6,856 nucleotides of DNA from a bacterium (GCA_027438535.1 DAIAMA010000066.1:1-6856); one strand, 5' to 3'; shown: positions 1 to 5,230, counted from the first letter of the stretch. Notes: a model not told the origin generated them from the letters alone. Numbers and translations are program-made.

Positions 1-53
1 TCGAGTTTTTGGCGCGTGTCTTCAAACAGGTGTTGTACGGTGATCTGTGGCAT
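1..53 (-). CDS. hprK: HPr kinase/phosphorylase, N-terminal fragment (runs off the left edge)
   Basis: Only the first 17 complete codons are in the window. They begin with ATG at 53-51 and read MPQITVQHLFEDTRQKL, which resembles the N-terminus of betaproteobacterial HprK (typically MPQI.V..LFEDN..KL). HprK phosphorylates and dephosphorylates the serine of HPr-like phosphocarriers and so links carbon and energy status to the incomplete PTS of these bacteria. The catalytic P-loop domain lies outside the window. The start overlaps the 3' end of ptsN by 32 bases in another frame, as expected for a co-transcribed, translationally coupled pair. No Shine-Dalgarno sequence is visible before the ATG. 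The call rests on the short N-terminal match plus the ptsN neighbour. Confidence 0.8.
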   Translation of the reverse strand, partial: MPQITVQHLFEDTRQKL

Positions 54-501
54 GGAAGGTGCTCAAAAGTTGAAAAATCGCCTGCGCATCGTGCATCTGC
101 AAGAGGCGCTCGCGCAGCGCGCGGTCGCCGAACAATTGTGCGAGCTCGGCCAGAATCCGTAAATGCAAGTCGGTGGCGTGCTCGGGTACCAAGAGCACGA
201 ACAGCAGGCGTACCGGCTCCTTATCTGGTGCGCCGAACGGCACCGCATCGCGGGTGCGCACGAAGATGCCGATTGCTTGCTTAAGTTGTTTGATGCGGCC
301 ATGCGGAATGGCCACGCCTTGACCCAAGCCGGTGGAGCCGAGCTTCTCGCGCTGAGCCAGGCTCTTCGCGATGATTTTAGGGGCGAGGCCCAAGGGCGCG
401 GCCAGGCGTGCGGCAATGGTTTCGAACAGCGCTTCCTTGCTGCTTGCGTGGATGTCGAGCAGCACATAATCCGGTTTCAGCAAAGAAGCGATTAAACGCA
501 T
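22..501 (-). CDS. ptsN: PTS IIA-like nitrogen-regulatory protein (EIIA-Ntr)
   Basis: This is a complete 159-residue protein, the usual length for EIIA-Ntr. It has the PTS EIIA type-2 (mannitol/fructose-like) fold. The phospho-acceptor histidine is His67 in the motif GVAIPHGR, preceded by the family segment REKLGSTGLGQ (about residues 51-61); RLLFVLLVPEHATDLHLRIL (98-117) is the conserved core after it. EIIA-Ntr receives phosphate from the nitrogen PTS (EI-Ntr and NPr/HPr) and acts as a regulator, not a sugar transporter. In E. coli the unphosphorylated form controls K+ uptake through TrkA and KdpD. The gene sits 29 bases after the hpf stop and overlaps hprK by 32 bases. The ATG at 501 gives the normal N-terminus (MRLIASLLKPDYVLLD), but there is no clear Shine-Dalgarno sequence: a run of five T residues abuts the start codon, behind a hairpin. 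Confidence 0.95.
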   Translation of the reverse strand: MRLIASLLKPDYVLLDIHASSKEALFETIAARLAAPLGLAPKIIAKSLAQREKLGSTGLGQGVAIPHGRIKQLKQAIGIFVRTRDAVPFGAPDKEPVRLLFVLLVPEHATDLHLRILAELAQLFGDRALRERLLQMHDAQAIFQLLSTFHATDHRTTPV

Positions 502-530
502 AAAAAGGCCGCTTAGGCAGCCCGTGCGGC
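502..530 (-). terminator. Terminator-like hairpin between hpf and ptsN
   Basis: Read on the minus strand, GCCGC (530-526) can pair with GCGGC (512-508) around a 13-base loop. The 3' arm is followed by one C and then five T residues (506-502), which touch the ptsN ATG at 501. A GC stem followed by a T run has the form of an intrinsic terminator, but the stem is only 5 bp and the loop is long, so it would be weak. It could lower ptsN-hprK expression relative to hpf, or mask the ribosome-binding region of ptsN. Chance occurrence is possible. Confidence 0.35.
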
Positions 531-728
531 TTATTCGGCGGCTTGGTGCTTCAATGCATCGCGCCCGTGGGCGCCGTGCTTTTCTTTGTGCTTGAGCACT
601 TGCCGGTCGAGCTTGTCGGCCAGCAAGTCGATGGCGGCATACATGTCGTTATCGATGGCCTCGGCAAAAATATCCTTGCCGCTGACGTGAATATTGGCTT
701 CGATTTTTTGCGCTGCGCTTGCAAGCTT
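531..728 (-). pseudogene. hpf: Ribosome hibernation promoting factor, 5'-truncated (C-terminal part)
   Basis: The minus-strand frame ending with TAA at 533-531 reads as the C-terminal two thirds of a short HPF/YfiA protein. Recognisable blocks are QKIEANIHVSGKDIFAEA, then DMYAAIDLLADKLDRQVLKHKEK, then a short tail ending HQAAE. HPF binds the 30S decoding centre and promotes 70S dimerisation (100S) in stationary phase. Family similarity starts near QKIEA (about position 711). Just upstream the frame reads KLASAA, which is not typical family sequence, and then meets TGA at 749-747. The first roughly 40 residues, including the start codon, are therefore absent. About 60 residues remain of the usual 95-110. 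The sequence further upstream belongs to a different gene on the other strand. The gene is truncated by a rearrangement or by an artificial join and is not expected to be functional as shown. The ptsN-hprK neighbours support the identity. Confidence 0.85.
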
Positions 729-730
729 TC
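707..730. other. Rearrangement or chimeric junction between hpf and a TPR-like gene
   Basis: Two genes on opposite strands both lose their 5' ends here. To the left is the minus-strand hpf 3' part; to the right is the plus-strand TPR-like 3' part. The exact breakpoint cannot be placed: the HPF-like frame is convincing up to about 711 and the TPR-like frame from about 719 onward. The interval contains a perfect 10-base palindrome GCTTGCAAGC (717-726), an overlapping AAGCTT (HindIII site, 723-728) and a tandem GCGCT (710-719). Such motifs fit microhomology joining, ligation of restriction fragments, or strand switching during amplification. Confidence 0.75.
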
Positions 731-1237
731 GACAACCAGCCCGGCATCAGCATCCCGTTCGCCGCGCTCGACTATGGCCGGCTCATCGCGTGGCTCGATA
801 CCTTGCTCGACTTGGATCCGCACTCGAATTATCCCTTGCTGATGGCGAGCTATCTTTACGCTCAGGTGCCCGACCCCGCCAAACAACGCATGATGCTCGA
901 TTTCACCTACCGCCAATTTTTGGCCGACCCCGACCGGCGCTGGCGCTATCTCGCCCATGCCGCGCTCATTGCCAAACACGAGCTGCACGATCTGCCGCTC
1001 GCCCTCGCTTACGCCCAGGCTCTCCAAAAATATGCGCGCGATCCGGCTATTCCGCACTGGGCAAGCCAAATGCCGATTTTTATTTTGGCGGATATGGGAG
1101 AAACCGAAGCGGCTAAGATTGAACTCGGTGCATTGCTTGCCAGCGGCAGCATCACCGACCCGCAAGAAAAACATTTTCTTACCGGGCGTTATCTGGAATT
1201 GGAAAGCAGAGCGGCGAAAATTCGGCAAGCACGTTGA
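719..1237 (+). pseudogene. TPR-like helical-repeat protein, 5'-truncated (C-terminal part)
   Basis: The open frame runs to TGA at 1235-1237; TTG at 719 is the first formal start, but it lies inside the junction and is probably not the real one. The ~172 residues are strongly protein-like: LDYGRLIAWLDTLLDLDP, then KQRMMLDFTYRQFLADPDRRW, then AHAALIAKHELHDLPLALAYA, then ADMGETEAAKIELGALLASG. These form successive amphipathic helix pairs like tetratricopeptide repeats. I recall similar uncharacterised betaproteobacterial proteins, which appear to continue N-terminally of the QAFDNQPGISIPF segment, so the N-terminus (and any signal peptide or membrane anchor) is probably missing. The function is unknown. 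The stop is 164 bases before the pilin gene and no terminator with a T tract follows. It could be a short intact protein from TTG 719, but no ribosome-binding site supports that. Confidence 0.7.
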
Positions 1238-1290
1238 AAATTCATCGTCCGCCCATTCAGCACTTCATTTCATCTAGTAAAAATCAATTG

Positions 1291-1303
1291 CAATATGCTG
1301 ATA
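1291..1303 (-). promoter_or_regulatory. Possible IHF site upstream of the sigma-54 promoter
   Basis: On the minus strand these bases read TATCAGCATATTG and match the IHF consensus WATCAANNNNTTR with one mismatch (G for A at the sixth base). The site lies in the AT-rich stretch about 1277-1320, some 45 bases upstream of the -24 element. IHF often bends DNA in this place to bring an enhancer-bound activator to sigma-54 RNA polymerase. IHF motifs are loose and AT-rich DNA produces chance matches. I could not assign an activator-binding (PilR-like) site further upstream. Confidence 0.3.
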
Positions 1304-1341
1304 TAAATGATAAAAATTAACCGCGAAAGCGCCGATGGCCG

Positions 1342-1357
1342 TGGCACTACTTTTGCT
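1342..1357 (+). promoter_or_regulatory. Sigma-54 (RpoN) -24/-12 promoter for the pilin gene
   Basis: TGGCAC (1342-1347), five bases, then TTGCT (1353-1357) match the sigma-54 core consensus TGGCAC-N5-TTGCW at every defined position. The invariant GG (1343-1344) and GC (1355-1356) are ten bases apart, as required. Transcription would start near 1368, giving a leader of about 34 nt before the pilin ATG. Sigma-54 promoters need an AAA+ activator; for type IV pilins the known one is PilR, as at pilA of Pseudomonas. No sigma-70 promoter of similar quality was seen in the intergenic region. Confidence 0.75.
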
Positions 1358-1390
1358 CAAATTCACACATCTATAAACCAATAAAAATTG

Positions 1391-1395
1391 AAGGA
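1391..1395 (+). promoter_or_regulatory. Ribosome-binding site of the pilin gene
   Basis: AAGGA lies six bases before the ATG at 1402. It is the best Shine-Dalgarno sequence in the window and fixes the start that places the prepilin cleavage motif at the very N-terminus. Most other genes here have weak or no such site, so the pilin is probably translated comparatively well. Confidence 0.75.
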
Positions 1396-1401
1396 TGGAA
1401 A

Positions 1402-2115
1402 ATGCGTAAGGGTCAACAAGGTTTTACGCTCATCGAAATCGCGATCGTGCTCGTCATTATCGGCCTCTTGCTGGGTGGCGTGCTTAAGGGCCAAGAGTTG
1501 ATCCAGAATGCGCGGGTGCGCAATATCATCGCGCAGCAAGATGGCATCAAGGCGGCGTTTTTTGGGTTTCAGGATCGGTATCGGGGAATACCGGGAGATT
1601 ACCTAGCGACCAGTGCCACCGCTAATATTCCCGGTGCGGGCGCCTCATCGTGCGGCGGCAACGGCAATAGCCTGATCAAAGAAGTCGTCGGGGGTGTCGC
1701 CGAATCGATTTGCGCCTGGTATCAGCTATCCCATGCCGGGTTTATTTCCGGGAATTACAACGGCATTGGCGCAACGTCGTCGGCTGCCGACGCGAATTCC
1801 AGCAACTCTCCTACCAATCCATTTGGCGGAGTAGTGCAACTTAATTTCGACAACGATTATGCCGATGGAACGACGGCCAGTGGCAGCGCTCCCGCCGTTC
1901 ACAACATCAAAACCGGCACTAACATTCCCGCCACCGTCCTTGCGGAAATAGACCGCAAAATCGACGATGGCCTTCCCACCTCAGGCAGTTTCCGATTTAG
2001 CGATTGGCAGAGTACGGCTGGCACCTTTGGCGCCTGTGTGAATAGCGGGGTAACGCCCTATGCCTGGGCCATTACCTCTAGCGCCACCCAATGCAGCGGT
2101 GTATCGCTGTTCTAG
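1402..2115 (+). CDS. Type IV pilin-like protein (prepilin with class III signal peptide)
   Basis: The 237-residue product begins with a six-residue charged leader and the prepilin peptidase motif: cleavage after Gly7 in MRKGQQG|FTLIE, with Phe at +1 and Glu at +5 (Glu12), as needed for N-methylation and assembly. Residues 8-30 form the hydrophobic N-terminal helix, which continues as the amphipathic helix to about 55. FQDRYRGIPGDY (56-67) is a segment I recall from a group of proteobacterial pilin-like proteins with a QDRYxxxPGD motif. The variable region 70-170 is rich in Gly, Ser, Ala and Asn, as in exposed pilin surfaces. IDRKIDDGLPTSG (183-195) is probably another conserved block. There are four cysteines (84, 104, 212, 231); 212 and 231 could form a C-terminal disulfide loop. 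No assembly genes (pilB, pilC, pilD, pilQ) lie nearby, so it is an orphan pilin or pseudopilin using machinery elsewhere. A sigma-54 promoter precedes it. Whether it is a major pilin, a minor pilin or a secretion pseudopilin cannot be decided. Confidence 0.88.
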   Translation: MRKGQQGFTLIEIAIVLVIIGLLLGGVLKGQELIQNARVRNIIAQQDGIKAAFFGFQDRYRGIPGDYLATSATANIPGAGASSCGGNGNSLIKEVVGGVAESICAWYQLSHAGFISGNYNGIGATSSAADANSSNSPTNPFGGVVQLNFDNDYADGTTASGSAPAVHNIKTGTNIPATVLAEIDRKIDDGLPTSGSFRFSDWQSTAGTFGACVNSGVTPYAWAITSSATQCSGVSLF

Positions 2116-2120
2116 CGGGT

Positions 2121-2138
2121 GCTGGGCGTGTGCCCGGC
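2121..2138. terminator. Hairpin between the convergent pilin and antiporter genes
   Basis: GCTGGGC (2121-2127) and GCCCGGC (2132-2138) form a 7-bp stem with one G-U wobble and a GTGT tetraloop, five bases after the pilin stop codon. Two more G-C pairs (2118-2119 with 2139-2140) are possible past a bulged T. The stem is strong and sits where a bidirectional terminator is expected, but neither strand has a T run directly after it. It may instead be a 3'-end stabilising structure or part of a Rho-dependent end. Confidence 0.4.
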
Positions 2139-2170
2139 CCACATTTACGAAGCATGCCCGCCCTACGTTT

Positions 2171-4138
2171 TTAACCCCTAAGCCGCGCTTCGGCGAGGCT
2201 TAGGCCTTCCGGTTCGCCCAACAAGATCACCGCATCACCCGCCTCCAGGCGCGTATCCGGTTGCGGGTCGAAGCCGCGGATATTGCGCCGGCGCACCGCG
2301 GTGACCGTTACCGCCATATCCTCCAGGCGTAAGTCGGCCAGCGTCTTGCCTACTCCCGCCGCGCGCTCGTCCAGCATCACGGTATATAGGCGCGGCTCCA
2401 CGCGCTCCGCTTGCACTTCTTCCGGTTCGTCGGTCGCGCCGTGGAAAAACGCCTTCAGTAATTGATAGCGGCTGGCGCGCACTTCGCGCACCGAGCGCAG
2501 CACGCGCGCCAGCGGCACGCCGAGCAGAATCAGCGCATGCGAAGCCAGCATGAGGCTGCCTTCCAATACTTCCGGCACCACTTCCGCCGCGCCGGCTTGC
2601 AGGAGCTTCGCTAACTCGGCATCGTCCACGGTGCGCACGATCACCGGTACTTGCGGATTGAGCGCTTGCACCGCGGCGATGACGCGAAGCGCCGAGGGCA
2701 CATCGGCATAGGTCACCACCACCGCGCGGGCGCGGGCAATACCGGCCGCGGCGAGCACTTCGCGCCGCGCGGCATCGCCATACACCACGCTCTCGCCCGC
2801 CGCCGCGGCCAGCTTGACCCGCGCCGGATCGAGATCGAGCGCGATCAGCGGAATCTGCTCGCGTTCCAGAAAGCGCGCCAGATTCTGGCCGCTACGGCCA
2901 TAGCCGCAAACGATCACGTGCCCCTGTACACTGAAAGACTTCACCGCAATATCGTGCAGCCGCGCCGCTTGGCTCATCCATTCGCCGGCAACGAGTTTTT
3001 CCACGATGGCTTCGCGGTAATGCATGATCAGCGGCGCCAGTGCCATCGATAACAGCATCGCGGCGAGCACGGCTTGCAGCACCCCGGGACTCAGTGCGGG
3101 AAGATGCGCCGCTTCCACCAGCAAGACGAAGCCGAACTCGCCTGCCTGCGCCAGCGTCAAGCCGGTGCGTAGCGCATCGCCGGTATTGCAGCCGAAGGCG
3201 CGCGCCAGCACGAAAACCACCGTCAGCTTGCCGAACAGCAGCCCCAACAGCAGCAGTGCTACCCAAGCGGCATGCTGCACCAGCAGGCCGAGATCGAGTT
3301 GCATGCCGATGGTGATGAAAAACAAGCCCAGCAGCACATCGCGGAAAGGCTGAATATCCGCTTCCACTTGATAGCGGTATTCGGTTTCGGAAATCAGCAT
3401 CCCGGCGAGAAAAGCGCCGAGCGCGAGCGACAAATCCGCCTGCTGAGTGAGATAGGCCAGGCCCAAGGTGACGAGCAGCACATTGAGCATGAACAACTCT
3501 CTCATCTTGCGGCGAGCGATGGCGTGGAACCACGGCCGCATCAGCTTCTGGCCAAAATACAGGATTAGCGCCAGCGCAATCGCGGCTTTCAGCATGGCCG
3601 CGCCCAGCGCCACGAGCAAGCCGTCGCCGCCCTTGGCCAGCGCCGGAATCAATACCAGGAACGGCACTACCGCCAAATCCTGAAATAGCAGCACGCCCAT
3701 GGTCTGGCGGCCATGCACCGAATGCAACTCCACGCGCTCCGCCAGCAATTTGCTTACGATCGCGGTGGAAGACATGGCGATAATGCCGCCCAAGGCGAGT
3801 CCTGCGCGCCAATCCATGCCCCAGGCGAGACACAGGCCGAGCACCGCCAGCGCGGTCAGCACGACTTGCGCGCCGCCCAAGCCAAACACCAGACGCCGCA
3901 TCGCTTTCAATTGCGCCAAGCTGAATTCGAGGCCGATGGTAAACATCAGGAACACCACGCCGAATTCGGCCAGGGCGCGCGTTTGCTCGGTAGCGGGAAT
4001 CCAGCCTTGGCCGTGCGGGCCAACGCTCACGCCGACGAAAAGATAGGCGAGCAAGGGTGGCAGCCGCAGCATGCGGAACAACGCCACCGCCACCACGGTG
4101 CTGCCGAGCAAGATTAAAACCGATGCCAAGGCATTCAT
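2171..4138 (-). CDS. Kef/YbaL-type monovalent cation:proton antiporter (CPA2) with RCK module
   Basis: From ATG 4138 the protein has 655 residues. Residues about 5-380 are a CPA2 Na+/H+-exchanger membrane domain of roughly a dozen hydrophobic segments. Visible motifs are GLEFS (about 69), FQDLAVVP (152-159, with the key Asp), EADIQPFRDVLLGLFFITIGM (259-279, split by the Kef-type loop) and QAGEFGFVL (331-339). A cytosolic RCK_N/TrkA-N Rossmann domain follows, with HVIVCGYGRSGQ (407-418) as the nucleotide-binding glycine loop and an acidic LDLD segment at about residue 435. The last 80 residues form a TrkA-C (RCK_C) ligand-binding domain. Such proteins exchange K+ or Na+ for H+ across the inner membrane under nucleotide control. 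Substrate and gating (glutathione in KefB/KefC) cannot be read from sequence. A TTG start at 4174 would add 12 residues but overlaps the predicted -35 box, and the ATG gives the usual N-terminus. The gene is divergent from kdsD. Confidence 0.9.
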   Translation of the reverse strand: MNALASVLILLGSTVVAVALFRMLRLPPLLAYLFVGVSVGPHGQGWIPATEQTRALAEFGVVFLMFTIGLEFSLAQLKAMRRLVFGLGGAQVVLTALAVLGLCLAWGMDWRAGLALGGIIAMSSTAIVSKLLAERVELHSVHGRQTMGVLLFQDLAVVPFLVLIPALAKGGDGLLVALGAAMLKAAIALALILYFGQKLMRPWFHAIARRKMRELFMLNVLLVTLGLAYLTQQADLSLALGAFLAGMLISETEYRYQVEADIQPFRDVLLGLFFITIGMQLDLGLLVQHAAWVALLLLGLLFGKLTVVFVLARAFGCNTGDALRTGLTLAQAGEFGFVLLVEAAHLPALSPGVLQAVLAAMLLSMALAPLIMHYREAIVEKLVAGEWMSQAARLHDIAVKSFSVQGHVIVCGYGRSGQNLARFLEREQIPLIALDLDPARVKLAAAAGESVVYGDAARREVLAAAGIARARAVVVTYADVPSALRVIAAVQALNPQVPVIVRTVDDAELAKLLQAGAAEVVPEVLEGSLMLASHALILLGVPLARVLRSVREVRASRYQLLKAFFHGATDEPEEVQAERVEPRLYTVMLDERAAGVGKTLADLRLEDMAVTVTAVRRRNIRGFDPQPDTRLEAGDAVILLGEPEGLSLAEARLRG

Positions 4139-4145
4139 AGCGTGG

Positions 4146-4174
4146 AGTATGCGGGATTGAATGCGTGCTGCCAA
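4146..4174 (-). promoter_or_regulatory. Sigma-70-like promoter for the antiporter gene
   Basis: On the minus strand TTGGCA (4174-4169) matches the -35 consensus at five of six bases. It is followed after exactly 17 bases by CATACT (4151-4146), which matches the -10 consensus at four of six. The expected start, about seven bases after the -10 box, falls at about 4139-4138, on the ATG itself. No Shine-Dalgarno sequence precedes the ATG, which fits a leaderless or nearly leaderless mRNA. Confidence 0.45.
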
Positions 4175-4177
4175 CGA

Positions 4178-4193
4178 CCCGGCACGCGCCGGG
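4178..4193. repeat. Inverted repeat between the divergent antiporter and kdsD promoters
   Basis: CCCGGC (4178-4183), ACGC, GCCGGG (4188-4193) is a perfect 6-bp inverted repeat with a four-base spacer. It covers the place where the -35 element of the kdsD promoter would lie and is just upstream of the -35 box of the antiporter gene. It could be an operator for a shared regulator; in GC-rich DNA it could also be chance. Confidence 0.35.
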
Positions 4194-4205
4194 GCACGGG
4201 GTTCT

Positions 4206-4214
4206 TGCTATACT
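4206..4214 (+). promoter_or_regulatory. Extended -10 promoter of the kdsD operon
   Basis: TGC-TATACT is an extended -10 element (TGn followed by a hexamer matching TATAAT at five of six bases). No recognisable -35 box lies 17 bases upstream, as is usual for extended -10 promoters. The predicted start is about 4221, only about two bases before the kdsD ATG at 4223, and no Shine-Dalgarno sequence is present. The kdsD transcript is therefore probably leaderless. It would be the main promoter for kdsD-kdsC-lptC-lptA. Confidence 0.55.
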
Positions 4215-4222
4215 TCGCGCTT

Positions 4223-5224
4223 ATGACTGCACATCCCGCCCCCCTGTCTACCCCGTTGACCGATAAAGCGCTCGACCTCGCGCGCGAAGTGCTCATGATC
4301 GAAGCCGCCGCGGTGCAAGCACTGATCGCGCGCGTGGACCGGCATTTTCTCGCCGCCTTGCAATTGATCCTGGATTGCCAAGGCCGCATCGTGGTATGCG
4401 GCATGGGTAAATCTGGCCACATCGCGCGCAAAATCGCTTCCACCCTCGCAAGCACCGGTACCCCCGCGTTTTTTGTGCATCCGGCCGAAGCCAGCCACGG
4501 CGACTTGGGCATGATTACCCGGCACGACGCGGTGATCGCGCTTTCCAATTCCGGCGAAAGCCCGGAGCTGTTGACCATCGTGCCGATTCTCAAGCGCACC
4601 GGCGCGAAACTGATCGCGATGACCGGCAACCCGAATTCTTCGCTCGCGCGCGAGGCCGACGTGCACCTCGACACCAGCGTGGAAAAAGAAGCCTGTCCGC
4701 TCAACTTGGCACCGACTGCCAGCACCACCGCCACGCTGGCGCTGGGCGATGCGCTCGCCATTGCCCTGCTGGATGCGCGCGGTTTCGGCCCCGACGATTT
4801 TGCGCGCTCGCATCCCGGCGGTACGCTCGGCAAGCGGCTGCTGGTGCATGTCGCCGACGTCATGCGCAAAGGCGAGGCGCTGCCGCGAGTGCCGGAGACC
4901 GCGTTGGTGCAAGCCGCCATGCTGGAAATGACGCGCAAGGGCATGGGCATGACGGCAATCGTGGATGCTCAAAACCGCGTGGCCGGCGTTTACACCGATG
5001 GCGATCTGCGCCGCAGCCTGGACCGCGGCATCGATATCCGCGTGACGCCGGTGGCACAGGTGATGACCCGGCACCCGCGCGGCATCGCGCCCGACAAGCT
5101 GGCGGCGGAAGCGGTGAAGGTGATGCAAGACAGCAAGGTGTATGCGCTGCTGGTGGTGGATGCGGCGGGGCAATTGGTGGGCGCGGTCAACATGCACGAT
5201 TTAATGAGCGCGGGCGTCGTGTAA
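4223..5224 (+). CDS. kdsD: D-arabinose-5-phosphate isomerase
   Basis: The enzyme converts D-ribulose 5-phosphate to D-arabinose 5-phosphate, the first committed step to Kdo for LPS core. From ATG 4223 it has 333 residues, against 328 in E. coli KdsD. The SIS domain (about 35-190) carries GMGKSGHIARKIASTLASTGTP and SNSGESPE. Residues matching the E. coli catalytic set K59, E111, E152 and H193 are K63, E115, E156 (in KEACPLNLAPT) and H197 (in SHPGG), with the same spacing. Two CBS domains follow (about 213-265 and 276-328), with the conserved YTDGDLRR and MHDL segments. An in-frame ATG at 4142 was rejected: the extra 27 residues are not family-like and it lies upstream of the promoter. The gene opens the LPS operon; kdsC begins six bases after its stop. 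Confidence 0.95.
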   Translation: MTAHPAPLSTPLTDKALDLAREVLMIEAAAVQALIARVDRHFLAALQLILDCQGRIVVCGMGKSGHIARKIASTLASTGTPAFFVHPAEASHGDLGMITRHDAVIALSNSGESPELLTIVPILKRTGAKLIAMTGNPNSSLAREADVHLDTSVEKEACPLNLAPTASTTATLALGDALAIALLDARGFGPDDFARSHPGGTLGKRLLVHVADVMRKGEALPRVPETALVQAAMLEMTRKGMGMTAIVDAQNRVAGVYTDGDLRRSLDRGIDIRVTPVAQVMTRHPRGIAPDKLAAEAVKVMQDSKVYALLVVDAAGQLVGAVNMHDLMSAGVV

Positions 5225-5230
5225 AACGCC
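5213..5230 (+). repeat. Small inverted repeat over the kdsD stop and kdsC upstream region
   Basis: GGCGT (5213-5217) can pair with ACGCC (5226-5230) around an eight-base loop that contains the kdsD TAA. The 3' arm touches the kdsC ATG. No Shine-Dalgarno sequence is seen here, so the hairpin could help couple kdsC translation to ribosomes finishing kdsD. The stem is short and the match may be chance. Confidence 0.25.

Noticed and set aside
551..1228. 225-codon minus-strand open frame spanning the junction
   Set aside because: Its translation resembles no family. It is the wrong frame of hpf on the left and the antisense of the TPR-like gene on the right. The convincing protein patterns lie in the other frames.
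1238..1401. Repeated TAAAAAT words in the AT-rich intergenic region (three copies)
   Set aside because: Spacing is irregular and the word is short and AT-rich; there is no sign of an iteron, attachment site or CRISPR repeat.
2892..3833. 313-codon second minus-strand frame inside the antiporter gene
   Set aside because: Arg/Gly/Ala-rich translation without membrane segments; the overlapping frame encodes an intact CPA2 antiporter with all its motifs.
4139..4174. TTG start extending the antiporter by 12 residues
   Set aside because: It coincides with the predicted -35 box, has no ribosome-binding site, and ATG 4138 gives the family-like hydrophobic N-terminus.
4142..4222. Upstream ATG extension of kdsD by 27 codons
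   Set aside because: The added residues are unlike KdsD N-termini and the codons lie upstream of the predicted transcription start; ATG 4223 gives the normal length.
4208..5197. 329-codon minus-strand open frame opposite kdsD
   Set aside because: It is rich in His and Arg with no domain pattern and lies wholly antisense to a fully conserved kdsD, as expected of a GC-rich shadow frame.
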